From: CAWACC01 sp964390695
GTDB taxonomy: Bacteria > Chlamydiota > Chlamydiia > Chlamydiales > Parachlamydiaceae
NCBI GenBank assembly: GCA_964390695.1
Contig: CAYMKI010000063.1
Location: forward strand, 1 to 16,205
Length of the DNA stretch: 16,205 nt
Direction of reading: 5' to 3'
Part shown: piece by piece, positions 1-7,471 of the stretch
How positions within the stretch are numbered: position 1 is the stretch's first letter
Layout: the number at the start of each line of letters is the position of its first letter
Translations under genes and position numbers: made by a program
Notes under the pieces: model-generated
Told to the model about the DNA's origin: nothing
The model's database searches: none
Seen by the model: only the letters and a program-made list of their open reading frames with translations

Positions 1-707
1 GTTTGAGGGAAACCACCTCTAACAAGATATTCGTGAAAATGTCCAATTAGAACTTGTGTTACATTTGAAATGTGATAAATGTCCGATTTAGAAGTTTTAA
101 ATAAATCTGTAATCTGAGAAATTTTTGGAATAGAGGGGAGCGGTACTTTTTTAATTTGCAAGTATTCATAAAAGGAAAGAGTAGAAATTTGCAATGTGAA
201 CCATCTGCCGACACCAGATTCTTCCCCAGAATTAACAAGGGGCATAGCTGATCCAGTAAATACAATTCGTCTGTGTTTAAAAAAATCTATTTGATGTTTG
301 GTCCAGGTTCCGAAATCTCGTATAAACTGAGCCTCATCTAAGAAAAGATATTCAGGCCCCTCTGCTTTAGGCTCAAGTTCTCGCCATGCTTCTAATACAG
401 CATCAAGTCCTGCAAGTTTAAAAATAGGGTGGTCAAAAGTGGCATACAAAATATTTGCAGGGGGAACCCCACTTTTAATAAGCTTATCTATTGTCTGTAG
501 TAGTAAAGTGGTTTTTCCAACTTGCCGTGGGCCAGAAAGCATCACTGCACGATGTGTAGGAGGTTTTACAACCCAATTCAATAACTCATGAAAAACAGAT
601 CTTTTCCATGACGGGAGATCTGGAATAGATTCTTTTTTCCACCATGGATTAAATGGCGTAAGAATGGAAATAAGTTCGTCTTTAGGTATTTTCATATTCC
701 AAATCAT
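1..707 (-). CDS. AAA_14/DUF4143-type ATP-binding protein, partial (3' end outside window)
   Basis: Reading the minus strand from 707 gives 235 codons with no stop, running off the window edge, so only the N-terminal part is present. A P-loop, GPRQVGKTT, sits at about residues 58-66. A Walker B, YLFLDEAQ, lies at about 119-126. A sensor-like FTGSA follows at about 148-152, and the visible end LVRGGFPQ (228-235) matches the LRxGGFPE-type signature of this ATPase family. The missing part should be the DUF4143-type C-terminal domain. These P-loop proteins are common accessory genes in bacteria and archaea; their cellular role and substrate are generally unknown, so no specific function is claimed. 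The ATG at 707 is preferred because AAGGA lies 8 nt upstream; an in-frame ATG at 695 is the alternative. A perfect palindrome at 723-746 lies just upstream. Family assignment is confident, function is not. Confidence 0.85.
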   Translation of the reverse strand, partial: MIWNMKIPKDELISILTPFNPWWKKESIPDLPSWKRSVFHELLNWVVKPPTHRAVMLSGPRQVGKTTLLLQTIDKLIKSGVPPANILYATFDHPIFKLAGLDAVLEAWRELEPKAEGPEYLFLDEAQFIRDFGTWTKHQIDFFKHRRIVFTGSAMPLVNSGEESGVGRWFTLQISTLSFYEYLQIKKVPLPSIPKISQITDLFKTSKSDIYHISNVTQVLIGHFHEYLVRGGFPQ

Positions 708-722
708 GCTTATTTTCCTTAT

Positions 723-746
723 TTAAGTAAAGCATACTTTACTTAA
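723..746. promoter_or_regulatory. Perfect 10-bp palindrome upstream of the ATPase gene, possible operator
   Basis: TTAAGTAAAG (723-732) and CTTTACTTAA (737-746) are exact inverted repeats around CATA. The palindrome lies 15 nt upstream of the ATPase start codon, directly before its ribosome binding site. On the minus strand a TATGCT hexamer falls inside it, with CTTAAA 18 nt upstream, which would make a weak promoter overlapped by the palindrome. The position suits a repressor site, but the regulator is unknown. The symmetry is certain; the function is inferred. Confidence 0.5.
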
Positions 747-1003
747 TTAGAGGATTTAAGCTTGTTTTTCTTGAAAATGAGTGTTTTATGGCCGATTTAA
801 GACGTAGAGAGAAGAACATACTTTTTGCCAATACCTATAGACCTATAGAAATGCAGATTTTGCTCTGAAATATAATTTTTGGGCCTTATACTTAATAAAG
901 TAGTTTGGGTGTGGTCCAGAAGAATTGAATATATGCTTTAGCTTGCTGTGGTGAGATTGGGAGAGTTCGAAATATACAAAGAAAAACTCCAGTTACAGAC
1001 CCC

Positions 1004-1030
1004 ACTTCGAACTTTTGATTGGATTGGACT
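1004..1030 (+). repeat. Dispersed repeat, copy A
   Basis: The core TTTTGATTGGATTGGACT is shared with copies at 1136-1155 and 3070-3096. Over 27 bp this copy matches the copy at 3070-3096 at 24 positions, including the flank ACTTCGAAC, and both are followed by a CAAGAA motif. No coding sense is apparent. Confidence 0.6.
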
Positions 1031-1078
1031 CCCCAAGAACTTGTAACTCTAAACTCACTCACTTCAGTTCTATTTGAA

Positions 1079-1123
1079 TTTTATGCATGAAACTGTCGTT
1101 TTATGACAGTTTCTTGCATAAAA
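1079..1123. repeat. Long inverted repeat (hairpin), 19-nt arms
   Basis: The left arm TTTTATGCATGAAACTGTC (1079-1097) pairs with GACAGTTTCTTGCATAAAA (1105-1123) at 18 of 19 positions around a 7-nt loop. There is no proper U-run after the stem on either strand, so a standard intrinsic terminator is not clear. Copies A and B of the dispersed repeat lie on either side. It could be a bidirectional transcript end, a palindromic repeat unit or the end of a mobile element. Confidence 0.7.
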
Positions 1124-1135
1124 AAATGAATCATG

Positions 1136-1155
1136 CTTTTGACTGGATTGGACTT
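1136..1155 (+). repeat. Dispersed repeat, copy B
   Basis: CTTTTGACTGGATTGGACTT repeats the core of copies A (1004-1030) and C (3070-3096) in the same orientation. The CTTCGAA flank of A and C is lacking. The following bases form a small inverted repeat, GACTTT/AAAGTC. Confidence 0.55.
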
Positions 1156-1276
1156 TCAAGTAAAGTCACATGTGTTGCGCTTCTAATTAGATAAAAAGAG
1201 ATTATCTATCAAGCATGTAGCAAAATTGGGTATTATCTTCTCGCATGGCCTATGGATTTAAGTTACCATCTTTATT

Positions 1277-1591
1277 TCAATCGATGATAGTAATTTGAAT
1301 ATACTCGATTTTTTTTATACCTGGTATGTCCGTGCCGCTATTGTAAAGCTGTTTGAGCTTATCCTTGTCGACAACCTCGTCTAGTTTAGTGGCTTGAAAT
1401 AAGCGTGCTTGATCGAGTGTAGATGAGATAGAAAGGCGAGAGCAGCGTTTAACAACATAGGATCCAACTTTAATGGATTTATCGTTCATGGCGCTTAAAA
1501 TATTTTCACCGAGGGCTTTTTTTTGTGCTTCAAGCTCCTCGATTTTAAGGCTGATTTCTTTATGCAGTCGAACTTGTTCTTCTAGGCTCAT
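1277..1591 (-). CDS. Hypothetical 104-aa protein with N-terminal coiled coil
   Basis: I do not recognise a named family. Residues 1-35 are charged and heptad-like (KIEELEAQKKALGENI), so a short coiled coil is likely. A compact alpha/beta-looking part follows, with SIKVGSYVVKR at about 39-49 and a basic-hydrophobic end (GIKKIEYIQITI). The layout of a helical N-terminus, a 'gly-x-tyr/phe-val-val-x-arg' strand and a closing strand recalls small phage or plasmid accessory proteins, but this is only a resemblance. There is no signal peptide or membrane segment. It lies 29 nt after the stop of the 409-codon gene, same strand, so the two are probably co-transcribed. The ribosome binding site is poor (an AGAG about 8 nt before the ATG). 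A real but unassigned gene is the best reading. Confidence 0.6.
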   Translation of the reverse strand: MSLEEQVRLHKEISLKIEELEAQKKALGENILSAMNDKSIKVGSYVVKRCSRLSISSTLDQARLFQATKLDEVVDKDKLKQLYNSGTDIPGIKKIEYIQITIID

Positions 1592-1620
1592 ATTTACAAC
1601 TCTAGTATTTTTTTAAAATA

Positions 1621-2850
1621 TTAATCATTTTCACTTTTCGAAAATAAATCGAGGACTATATGTCGCTTATATAACGTTGTTGGTAGCGAGAGCAAATGAA
1701 TGTCAGTTTTGATGAAATAAAGATCTTCTAGCCGTTTTTTAAGAGTGTAGACGAACTGCCTTAACACATTAAATTCAGGCATAAATACCTGATATTGTCT
1801 TACAGCTGATTGAACATTGGTAATCCGATCAATCGATTGAATATGTTCCATTTTTTCCAATAGCAGAGGTAGCTTTTCTTTTGAAAACCGATAAGAAATA
1901 TCAGATAATGATTCATCCATCATTTTATGAAAAGGAAAATCAAATAAATGATTTAAACACACTTTCAAATCACTGATGAAACTTAAAAACAGCTGATAAC
2001 ATTCTTTGTATATCTCTTCGTGTCGTCTGACCTTGACCTCCTTCTCGCTTATAATCATTTCTATTCCATCAACACAGTCATCCAGTTGATAAATTTCACG
2101 TAACAGTTGAATTACAATTTCATCGAAATCGTTATATACTTGAAATTGCATATGAAAATTTCCTTGTTGAAACGCTTTAAAAATCTCCATGAGACCTTTC
2201 CAATCTCGGTCAAAGTCAGGATGATTCTGAAGCATCGGTGAAATAAAAAACGGTAATAAGGATTCTATCTGTATCAAACAATTTCGAAGTATTACCCCTC
2301 TTGTTATTTTTGAGCTGCTTTGAATCTCAGGAATTACAGCGCGAATTGCTACAATTGCCTGCAGTATCTTCATCCAAGGAGGGGCAATTTTCGGTAACTT
2401 TCCAATGAGTACTTGCAGTTGTTTTGTTTTTTTTAATTCGTAATTTTTTTTATTCCTTATATTTGTTACAGCGAGTATTCCCGATCTTGCTAAATGATCA
2501 AGCGCGGTCATCAAGCTTCTTTTAGAATAACCCACCTCGCTAAGATCAGAAGCTGAGAAGTGCATCCCATTTCGTGTCAAAAAATGCGTTAAAATATCAG
2601 CCCTTGCCCCAGGACCAAATAAATTACGTAAACGAAGGATAAGCAGAGAAGGTGACTCGAGTGCTGGTAATAATGATTTTCCGCTTACTTTAAGTGGAAA
2701 ATCAGCTCCCTCTTCCGCACTTGGCCATTTTGCTGATGAGACTGAATTTAAAGCAGCAGCAAAGTGGGAAAAAGAATGCGTGGTACCAGAATCCATTTCT
2801 TTTAGAAAAGTACGTAAACGACTTACAGAAATAAAGCTGAATTGATCCAA
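1621..2850 (-). CDS. Winged-helix domain protein, 409 codons, function unknown
   Basis: Residues about 73-140 look like a winged helix-turn-helix. LRLRNLFGPGARADILTHFL forms the first helices, SASDLSEVGYSKRSLMTALDHL the recognition region, and GILAVTNIRNKKNYEL the wing. This resembles ArsR/MarR-like DNA-binding domains of accessory regulators. The remaining 270 residues are mostly helical, with no membrane segment, signal peptide or catalytic motif that I recognise. The start is uncertain: the frame opens after a TGA with TTG at 2850, and the first ATG is at 2796 (391 aa). Neither has a clear ribosome binding site. LRTFLKE and the stretch up to LLPALESPSLLILRLR read as one continuous N-terminal domain, which slightly favours the TTG. 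The start overlaps a nucleotidyltransferase-like remnant (2823-3014). Regulator-plus-nucleotidyltransferase pairs are known in toxin-antitoxin systems such as AbiE; the link here is inference. Confidence 0.65.
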   Translation of the reverse strand: MDQFSFISVSRLRTFLKEMDSGTTHSFSHFAAALNSVSSAKWPSAEEGADFPLKVSGKSLLPALESPSLLILRLRNLFGPGARADILTHFLTRNGMHFSASDLSEVGYSKRSLMTALDHLARSGILAVTNIRNKKNYELKKTKQLQVLIGKLPKIAPPWMKILQAIVAIRAVIPEIQSSSKITRGVILRNCLIQIESLLPFFISPMLQNHPDFDRDWKGLMEIFKAFQQGNFHMQFQVYNDFDEIVIQLLREIYQLDDCVDGIEMIISEKEVKVRRHEEIYKECYQLFLSFISDLKVCLNHLFDFPFHKMMDESLSDISYRFSKEKLPLLLEKMEHIQSIDRITNVQSAVRQYQVFMPEFNVLRQFVYTLKKRLEDLYFIKTDIHLLSLPTTLYKRHIVLDLFSKSEND

Positions 2851-3014
2851 TTTTCAGGCAGTTTAAGTGCTAATCCTACTTCCCTAATAGCTGCAAGCAG
2901 GGGTGTGGTAACGGGTGGGCGGAAATAAGCACGTTTTGATCTAGTAAAGCAACAATATTGAAGGGTGAAGTGGAATCGGCTGTTAAGAAATTCAGAGAGG
3001 ATGCCAAAAAGCAC
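2823..3014 (-). pseudogene. Possible remnant of a nucleotidyltransferase-like (DUF6036-type) gene
   Basis: A 63-codon frame opens at GTG 3014, and only its last 30 residues look meaningful. A FRPPVT stretch, then LLAAIREVGLALKLPENWIN, resemble the part of DUF6036-type nucleotidyltransferases after the catalytic Asp motif: a 'pro-x-x-x-leu-x-x-ala-ile' helix, then 'leu-pro-x-asn-trp-ile/leu-asn'. The upstream glycine-rich and DxD catalytic motifs are absent, and so is everything after the Trp-Asn. The other two frames hold stops. It overlaps the start of the winged-helix gene by 28 nt in another frame. I read it as a decayed fragment. A genuine small overlapping gene or chance similarity cannot be excluded. 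Confidence 0.3.
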
Positions 3015-3069
3015 CTAATACAGAGATCTTAAGCACCTAAATATCAAAGGATTTCCGGTTAATGGGTAA

Positions 3070-3096
3070 ACTTCGAACTTTTGACTGGATTAGATT
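3070..3096 (+). repeat. Dispersed repeat, copy C
   Basis: ACTTCGAACTTTTGACTGGA and the following TTAGATT match copy A (1004-1030) at 24 of 27 positions, in the same orientation. It lies between the accessory block and the rpoC terminator, so the block 1277-3014 is flanked by direct repeats (B or A on one side, C on the other). Confidence 0.6.
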
Positions 3097-3172
3097 TACA
3101 CAAGAATTTTCAACAGTTTCAAAATTAATGGCTTAAAATTCACTTGAAAACAGGGAAAAAATTGAAGGATAT

Positions 3173-3208
3173 AAAAAAAAGGACAAGGTACCTAGTACCT
3201 TGTCCTTT
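3173..3208 (-). terminator. Intrinsic terminator of the rpoBC transcript
   Basis: GGACAAGGTAC (3181-3191) and GTACCTTGTCC (3195-3205) are exact inverted repeats with a 3-nt loop, extended by AAA/TTT to 14 bp. On the minus strand the stem runs into eight U residues (A-run 3173-3180). It begins 21 nt after the rpoC stop codon. This is a textbook factor-independent terminator. Confidence 0.93.
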
Positions 3209-3228
3209 GAGTAGCGTGGTGTGTACTT

Positions 3229-6200
3229 CTATGAGAAGTCGAACACTAGCTCTTCAGCTAATTCGCGATCGACAAACTTCTTCACACGTCTATGGTGTTC
3301 AAAGCCTGTACCGCCTGGGATGATATGACCCATGATGACGTTCTCTTTAAAGCCCATCAAGTAGTCCGTCTTACCTGCGCAGGCAGCTTCCGTCAACACC
3401 CTTGTGGTATCTTGGAAGGACGCTGCAGAGATAAAGGACTCGGTGCCCAAGGAGGCTTTTGTAATACCTAACAAGATAGGTATTGCTTGCGCCGCTTTGC
3501 CGCCCTCTTTGATGATCTTCTGGTTTTCGTGCTCGAATTCCTTCTTGTCAACTTCTTCACCATATAGCAAGCCAGTATCACCTGGGTCGACGACGCGTAC
3601 TTTCTTAAGCATTTGCCGTACGATAATCTCGATATGCTTATCGTTAATATCCACACCCTGTAGACGATAAACTTGCTGAACCTGGTTGACGAGATACTTT
3701 TGAAGTTCTCTCACACCGCAGATTTCCAAGATTTCGTGCGGAATGACCACACCGTCTGTCAACTGCTGACCTTTAACAACAAGGTCTCCACGCTGAACGA
3801 TCAAGTGCTTGGTATGAGGAATTAAATGTTCCTCTTCCATGCCAGTCTGTTCATCACGCACCACAACGATACGTTTGTTCTTTTGAACTCCTCTAAAGTC
3901 AATCACCCCATCGATCTTCGCGATTTCGGAAGATTCTTTGGGTTTTCTGGCTTCGAAAAGCTCGGCAACACGCGGCAGACCGCCCGTGATGTCGCTAGTC
4001 TTCATGACGGCGCTACGTGGAATACGGGCCAACTGCATACCGGCAGTTGCATACTGTTCTTCCAACACGGCGATGATGGCTCCGACCGGCAGCGGATAGG
4101 TTCCGATGATCTCAGCGAATTTCGTATCTTTATAGATAACGATCTGAGGATGCAATTCCCCTCTATGCTGTTTCACGCTGAGTTCAGTTTGACCGGTACG
4201 CTTGTTGGTCACTCTTTCTGTCGAGATACCCTCTACGAGATCTTCGTACTTTACAAAACCAGGGCGGTCGCAAATAATAGGTACGCTATGTTGTTCCCAC
4301 TCAGCGATCTTAGTTCCCGGCTTCACACGAGTACCATCTTCGGCTAATATCTTCGTGCCCAGTTCCAATGTAAATGTTTGGAGAGGCTCGATGGACTTCG
4401 TAGAAAGCAGCTTCTTATACTCTTCCAAAGAACGCCCTTCGTCGCGCACAACATTCAAACGGCCGTTTTTGTTCAATACAACCCACTGGCCTTCTTCATT
4501 CTTAACCGTTCTGAGGTCGCTGTAGACAACAAGACCATCGAAGTCGGCAGCCAATTCAGGCGTCACGTTTGCGGAAGCGATACCACCCAAGTGGAACGTT
4601 CTCATGGTCAACTGCGTACCAGGTTCACCGATCGACTGAGCGGCGATAATACCCACAGCTTCGCCCATGCTGACGTGTCTGCCGTTGGCCAGATTGACGC
4701 CGTAGCACTTGCTGCACACACCTCTGCGCGCTTCGCAAGTCAATACAGAGCGGATCTTGACACTTTCAATACCCGAGTCGTCGATAGCTTCAGCTTGCAG
4801 AATATTTAACGTATCGCCGGCCTTAGCTAGCAATTTAGTCCTATCTCCAGGCAGGTAGACATCGTCGCACACCGTACGGCCGAAAATCCTGTCTTTCAAC
4901 GGTAGGAGTTCCTCTTGGCCTTGTTTAATTACGGACACTTCGATACCATTCAACGTGCCGCAATCTTCTTCGGTGATGATCACATCTTGGGCTACGTCCA
5001 CAAGACGGCGAGTCAAATAACCGGAGTCGGCAGTTTTCAAAGCCGTATCCGCCAAACCTTTACGAGCACCGTGAGAGGAAATGGAGAATTCCAGAACCGT
5101 CAAGCCCTCACGGAAGTTAGAGGTAATGGGAGATTCAATAATCGCACCTGAAGGTCTAGCCATCAATCCGCGAAGAGCTCCCAACTGTTTAATCTGCGAT
5201 TTGTTACCGCGAGCTCCAGAGTCCATCATCATGAAGAGAGGGTTTAACTGGGAATCGGAAATTTCGCCGATAAGAATATTCAGTTCTTCGGATAAGCTTT
5301 CGGTGACGTCTGTCCAGATACTGATCGTGTTAGAGTATCTTTCCCCGTCGGTGATAATACCTTCTTCGTACTGCTTTTTCACCTGAGCTACTTTAGCGCG
5401 AGCTTCTGCAAGCACGCTCTCCTTGCTCTTAGGCACTCGGATGTCTTTAACCCCAATGGATAGAGCAGCTTTGGTAGCTTCGCTGAAGCCGAGGTTCTTC
5501 AAGTTATCTAAAAATCTAACGGTAGCTTCCAAGCCTGCTTTTTTATAGCACTGCATGATGAGCTCACTCATCTTCTTTTTAGGCATGCTATAATTTTGGA
5601 AACCCAATTCTTTCGGCACAATTGTGTTGAACAGAACACGTCCAGGTGTTGTTTCGATGATGCTGCCATCATCCGTGCGCAACTTGATCAATTCATGGAT
5701 GCGCAGACCCCTTGTAGAAGGCAGAACAGCTGTTGTTTTGCCTTGACGCCCTTCAAACCAAGTGTAAGAACCGGAAGAATACAGGGCCATCAGCACTTCT
5801 TGAGTATCTTTAAATACTCTAGTCTTTTGACCATGTTTTTCAGGGAAATACAGCGGATCGCACATCAGATAATATAGACCCAAAGTCATATCCTGAGAAG
5901 GTATAGCAACAGGTTTACCGGAGGATGGCAAGAAGATGTTATCAGCAGCCATCATCAACAGTTTCGCCTCAAGCTGAGCTTCTACAGATAAAGGCACGTA
6001 CACCGCCATTTGGTCGCCGTCGAAGTCCGCGTTGAAGGCCGAGCAAACGAGAGGGTGAATACGGATAGCTTTACCTTCGATAAGCTTAGGTTCGAAAGCT
6101 TGGATACCTAAACGGTGCAATGTCGGCGCGCGGTTCAGCAGTACAGGATGACCTTTAATGATATCATCGAGAACATCCCACACTTCTGAAGCGTGGCGTT

Positions 6201-7419
6201 CGATCATCTTCTTCGCTGAACGGATAGTGTATACATATCCCAGGTCTTTCAGGCGCTTCACGATAAAGGGCTCGAACAATTCCAAAGCCATTAATTTCGG
6301 CAAGCCGCACTGGTTGAACTTCAACTCAGGGCCCACGATAATCACAGAGCGACCAGAATAATCCACACGCTTACCGAGCAAGTTTTGTCGGAAACGGCCT
6401 TGTTTACCTTTCAGCATTTCTGAAAGAGACTTCAGCGGACGGTTGCCGGCGCCCATGACAGCATGTCCATGGCGGCCGTTATCGAAGAGAGCATCCACAG
6501 CTTCCTGCAACATCCGCTTTTCGTTACGGATAATTACTTCAGGTGTTTTAAGCTTTAAAATCGCTTTCAAACGGTTGTTTCGGTTGATGACGCGTCTGTA
6601 CAAATCGTTGAGGTCAGAAGTCGCGAATCTGCCGCCATCCAAAGGCACAAGTGGGCGCAGGTCCGGGGGTATCACCGGCACACAGCTCATCACCATCCAA
6701 TTCGGCTTGTTAGTGGAAGAAACGAAGCTTTCAATGATTTTAAGGCGTTTGGCCAATTTCATGCGGGCTTGCATGGATTTGGTTTTGCGCAATTTATCTT
6801 TGAGGTCAACGAGAACAGTTTGCAGGTCTTCCGTAGCCAAGAGGTCGCGTATGGCTTCACCGCCCATTTGGGCTTTGAAGGCATCACGTCCATATTTTTC
6901 TTGGGCTTCGCGGTACTCCATATCATTTAGGAGCTGCTTCTTCTGCAAATCGGTGTTACCGGGATCGGTGACGACATACTCTTCGTAGTAAATCACGCGT
7001 TCCAAGTCGGTAGAAGACATTCCCAACACGTTCCCGATGCGAGAGGGCATAGTTTTAAAGAACCAAATATGCACAACGGGCACAGCGAGGTCGATGTGAG
7101 CCATACGTTGACGGCGAACTTTGGACATGGTAACTTCCACGCCGCAGCGGTCGCAAACGATCCCTTTGTGCTTTATTTTTTTATATTTACCGCAAGCACA
7201 CTCCCAATCCTTTTGCGGGCCGAATATTTTTTCACAAAAAAGACCGCCCTTTTCAGGTTTAAATGTGCGATAATTGATGGTTTCGGGTTTTTTGATTTCA
7301 CCGCGAGACCATTGATTGCGAATGACATCATCCGAAGCAATTTTTATAGTTAACTTATCGAATTGATTATCAGTCAAACTGCTTGGTTGAATGGTATTCG
7401 GTTGATTGTTATCTGCCAT
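3229..7419 (-). CDS. rpoC: DNA-directed RNA polymerase subunit beta'
   Basis: This is the 1396-aa largest subunit of RNA polymerase, which carries the catalytic magnesium site and helps form the clamp and the DNA channel. The N-terminal zinc site is complete, with Cys74, 76, 89 and 92. The active-site motif NADFDGD is at residues 463-469, preceded by LLNRAPTLHRLGIQAFEP. The second zinc site has a Cys near 820 and the CEARRGVCSKC cluster near 894-904. The trigger-loop region reads TMRTFHLGG. The length equals the usual chlamydial RpoC and no break is seen. The ATG at 7419 follows a GAGGAGAGGG ribosome binding site. It lies 52 nt downstream of rpoB and is certainly co-transcribed with it; transcription ends at the hairpin 3173-3208. 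Confidence 0.99.
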   Translation of the reverse strand: MADNNQPNTIQPSSLTDNQFDKLTIKIASDDVIRNQWSRGEIKKPETINYRTFKPEKGGLFCEKIFGPQKDWECACGKYKKIKHKGIVCDRCGVEVTMSKVRRQRMAHIDLAVPVVHIWFFKTMPSRIGNVLGMSSTDLERVIYYEEYVVTDPGNTDLQKKQLLNDMEYREAQEKYGRDAFKAQMGGEAIRDLLATEDLQTVLVDLKDKLRKTKSMQARMKLAKRLKIIESFVSSTNKPNWMVMSCVPVIPPDLRPLVPLDGGRFATSDLNDLYRRVINRNNRLKAILKLKTPEVIIRNEKRMLQEAVDALFDNGRHGHAVMGAGNRPLKSLSEMLKGKQGRFRQNLLGKRVDYSGRSVIIVGPELKFNQCGLPKLMALELFEPFIVKRLKDLGYVYTIRSAKKMIERHASEVWDVLDDIIKGHPVLLNRAPTLHRLGIQAFEPKLIEGKAIRIHPLVCSAFNADFDGDQMAVYVPLSVEAQLEAKLLMMAADNIFLPSSGKPVAIPSQDMTLGLYYLMCDPLYFPEKHGQKTRVFKDTQEVLMALYSSGSYTWFEGRQGKTTAVLPSTRGLRIHELIKLRTDDGSIIETTPGRVLFNTIVPKELGFQNYSMPKKKMSELIMQCYKKAGLEATVRFLDNLKNLGFSEATKAALSIGVKDIRVPKSKESVLAEARAKVAQVKKQYEEGIITDGERYSNTISIWTDVTESLSEELNILIGEISDSQLNPLFMMMDSGARGNKSQIKQLGALRGLMARPSGAIIESPITSNFREGLTVLEFSISSHGARKGLADTALKTADSGYLTRRLVDVAQDVIITEEDCGTLNGIEVSVIKQGQEELLPLKDRIFGRTVCDDVYLPGDRTKLLAKAGDTLNILQAEAIDDSGIESVKIRSVLTCEARRGVCSKCYGVNLANGRHVSMGEAVGIIAAQSIGEPGTQLTMRTFHLGGIASANVTPELAADFDGLVVYSDLRTVKNEEGQWVVLNKNGRLNVVRDEGRSLEEYKKLLSTKSIEPLQTFTLELGTKILAEDGTRVKPGTKIAEWEQHSVPIICDRPGFVKYEDLVEGISTERVTNKRTGQTELSVKQHRGELHPQIVIYKDTKFAEIIGTYPLPVGAIIAVLEEQYATAGMQLARIPRSAVMKTSDITGGLPRVAELFEARKPKESSEIAKIDGVIDFRGVQKNKRIVVVRDEQTGMEEEHLIPHTKHLIVQRGDLVVKGQQLTDGVVIPHEILEICGVRELQKYLVNQVQQVYRLQGVDINDKHIEIIVRQMLKKVRVVDPGDTGLLYGEEVDKKEFEHENQKIIKEGGKAAQAIPILLGITKASLGTESFISAASFQDTTRVLTEAACAGKTDYLMGFKENVIMGHIIPGGTGFEHHRRVKKFVDRELAEELVFDFS

Positions 7420-7471
7420 GCCCTCTCCTCAAAATAATTGTTACAAATCTAGGCTTTATAGATATTATAGG

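Larger units (their letters stand above)
708..1276. other. 569-bp gene-free, repeat-rich spacer
   Basis: No ORF with coding character is seen on either strand. The stretch holds the palindrome at 723-746, a tandem duplication of ACCTATAG (833-848), two copies of a dispersed repeat (1004-1030 and 1136-1155), a long hairpin (1079-1123), and a 7-bp inverted repeat TAGATAA/TTATCTA (1188-1194 and 1202-1208). The last lies 69 nt past the stop of the 104-codon gene and could be a weak transcript end. Confidence 0.6.

Noticed and set aside
59..265. 68-codon minus-strand frame
   Set aside because: It lies in another frame of the ATPase gene, which carries clear P-loop and family motifs through the same bases.
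833..848. Tandem ACCTATAG duplication
   Set aside because: Two 8-bp units only, with no associated feature; it is easily explained by chance in AT-rich sequence.
3826..4347. 173-codon open frame on the plus strand
   Set aside because: It is the complement of the conserved C-terminal third of rpoC; no recognisable domain.
6443..6988. 181-codon open frame on the plus strand
   Set aside because: It is antisense to rpoC, whose product is unmistakable there; the translation is Ser/Arg-rich with no family features and arises from the codon bias of rpoC.
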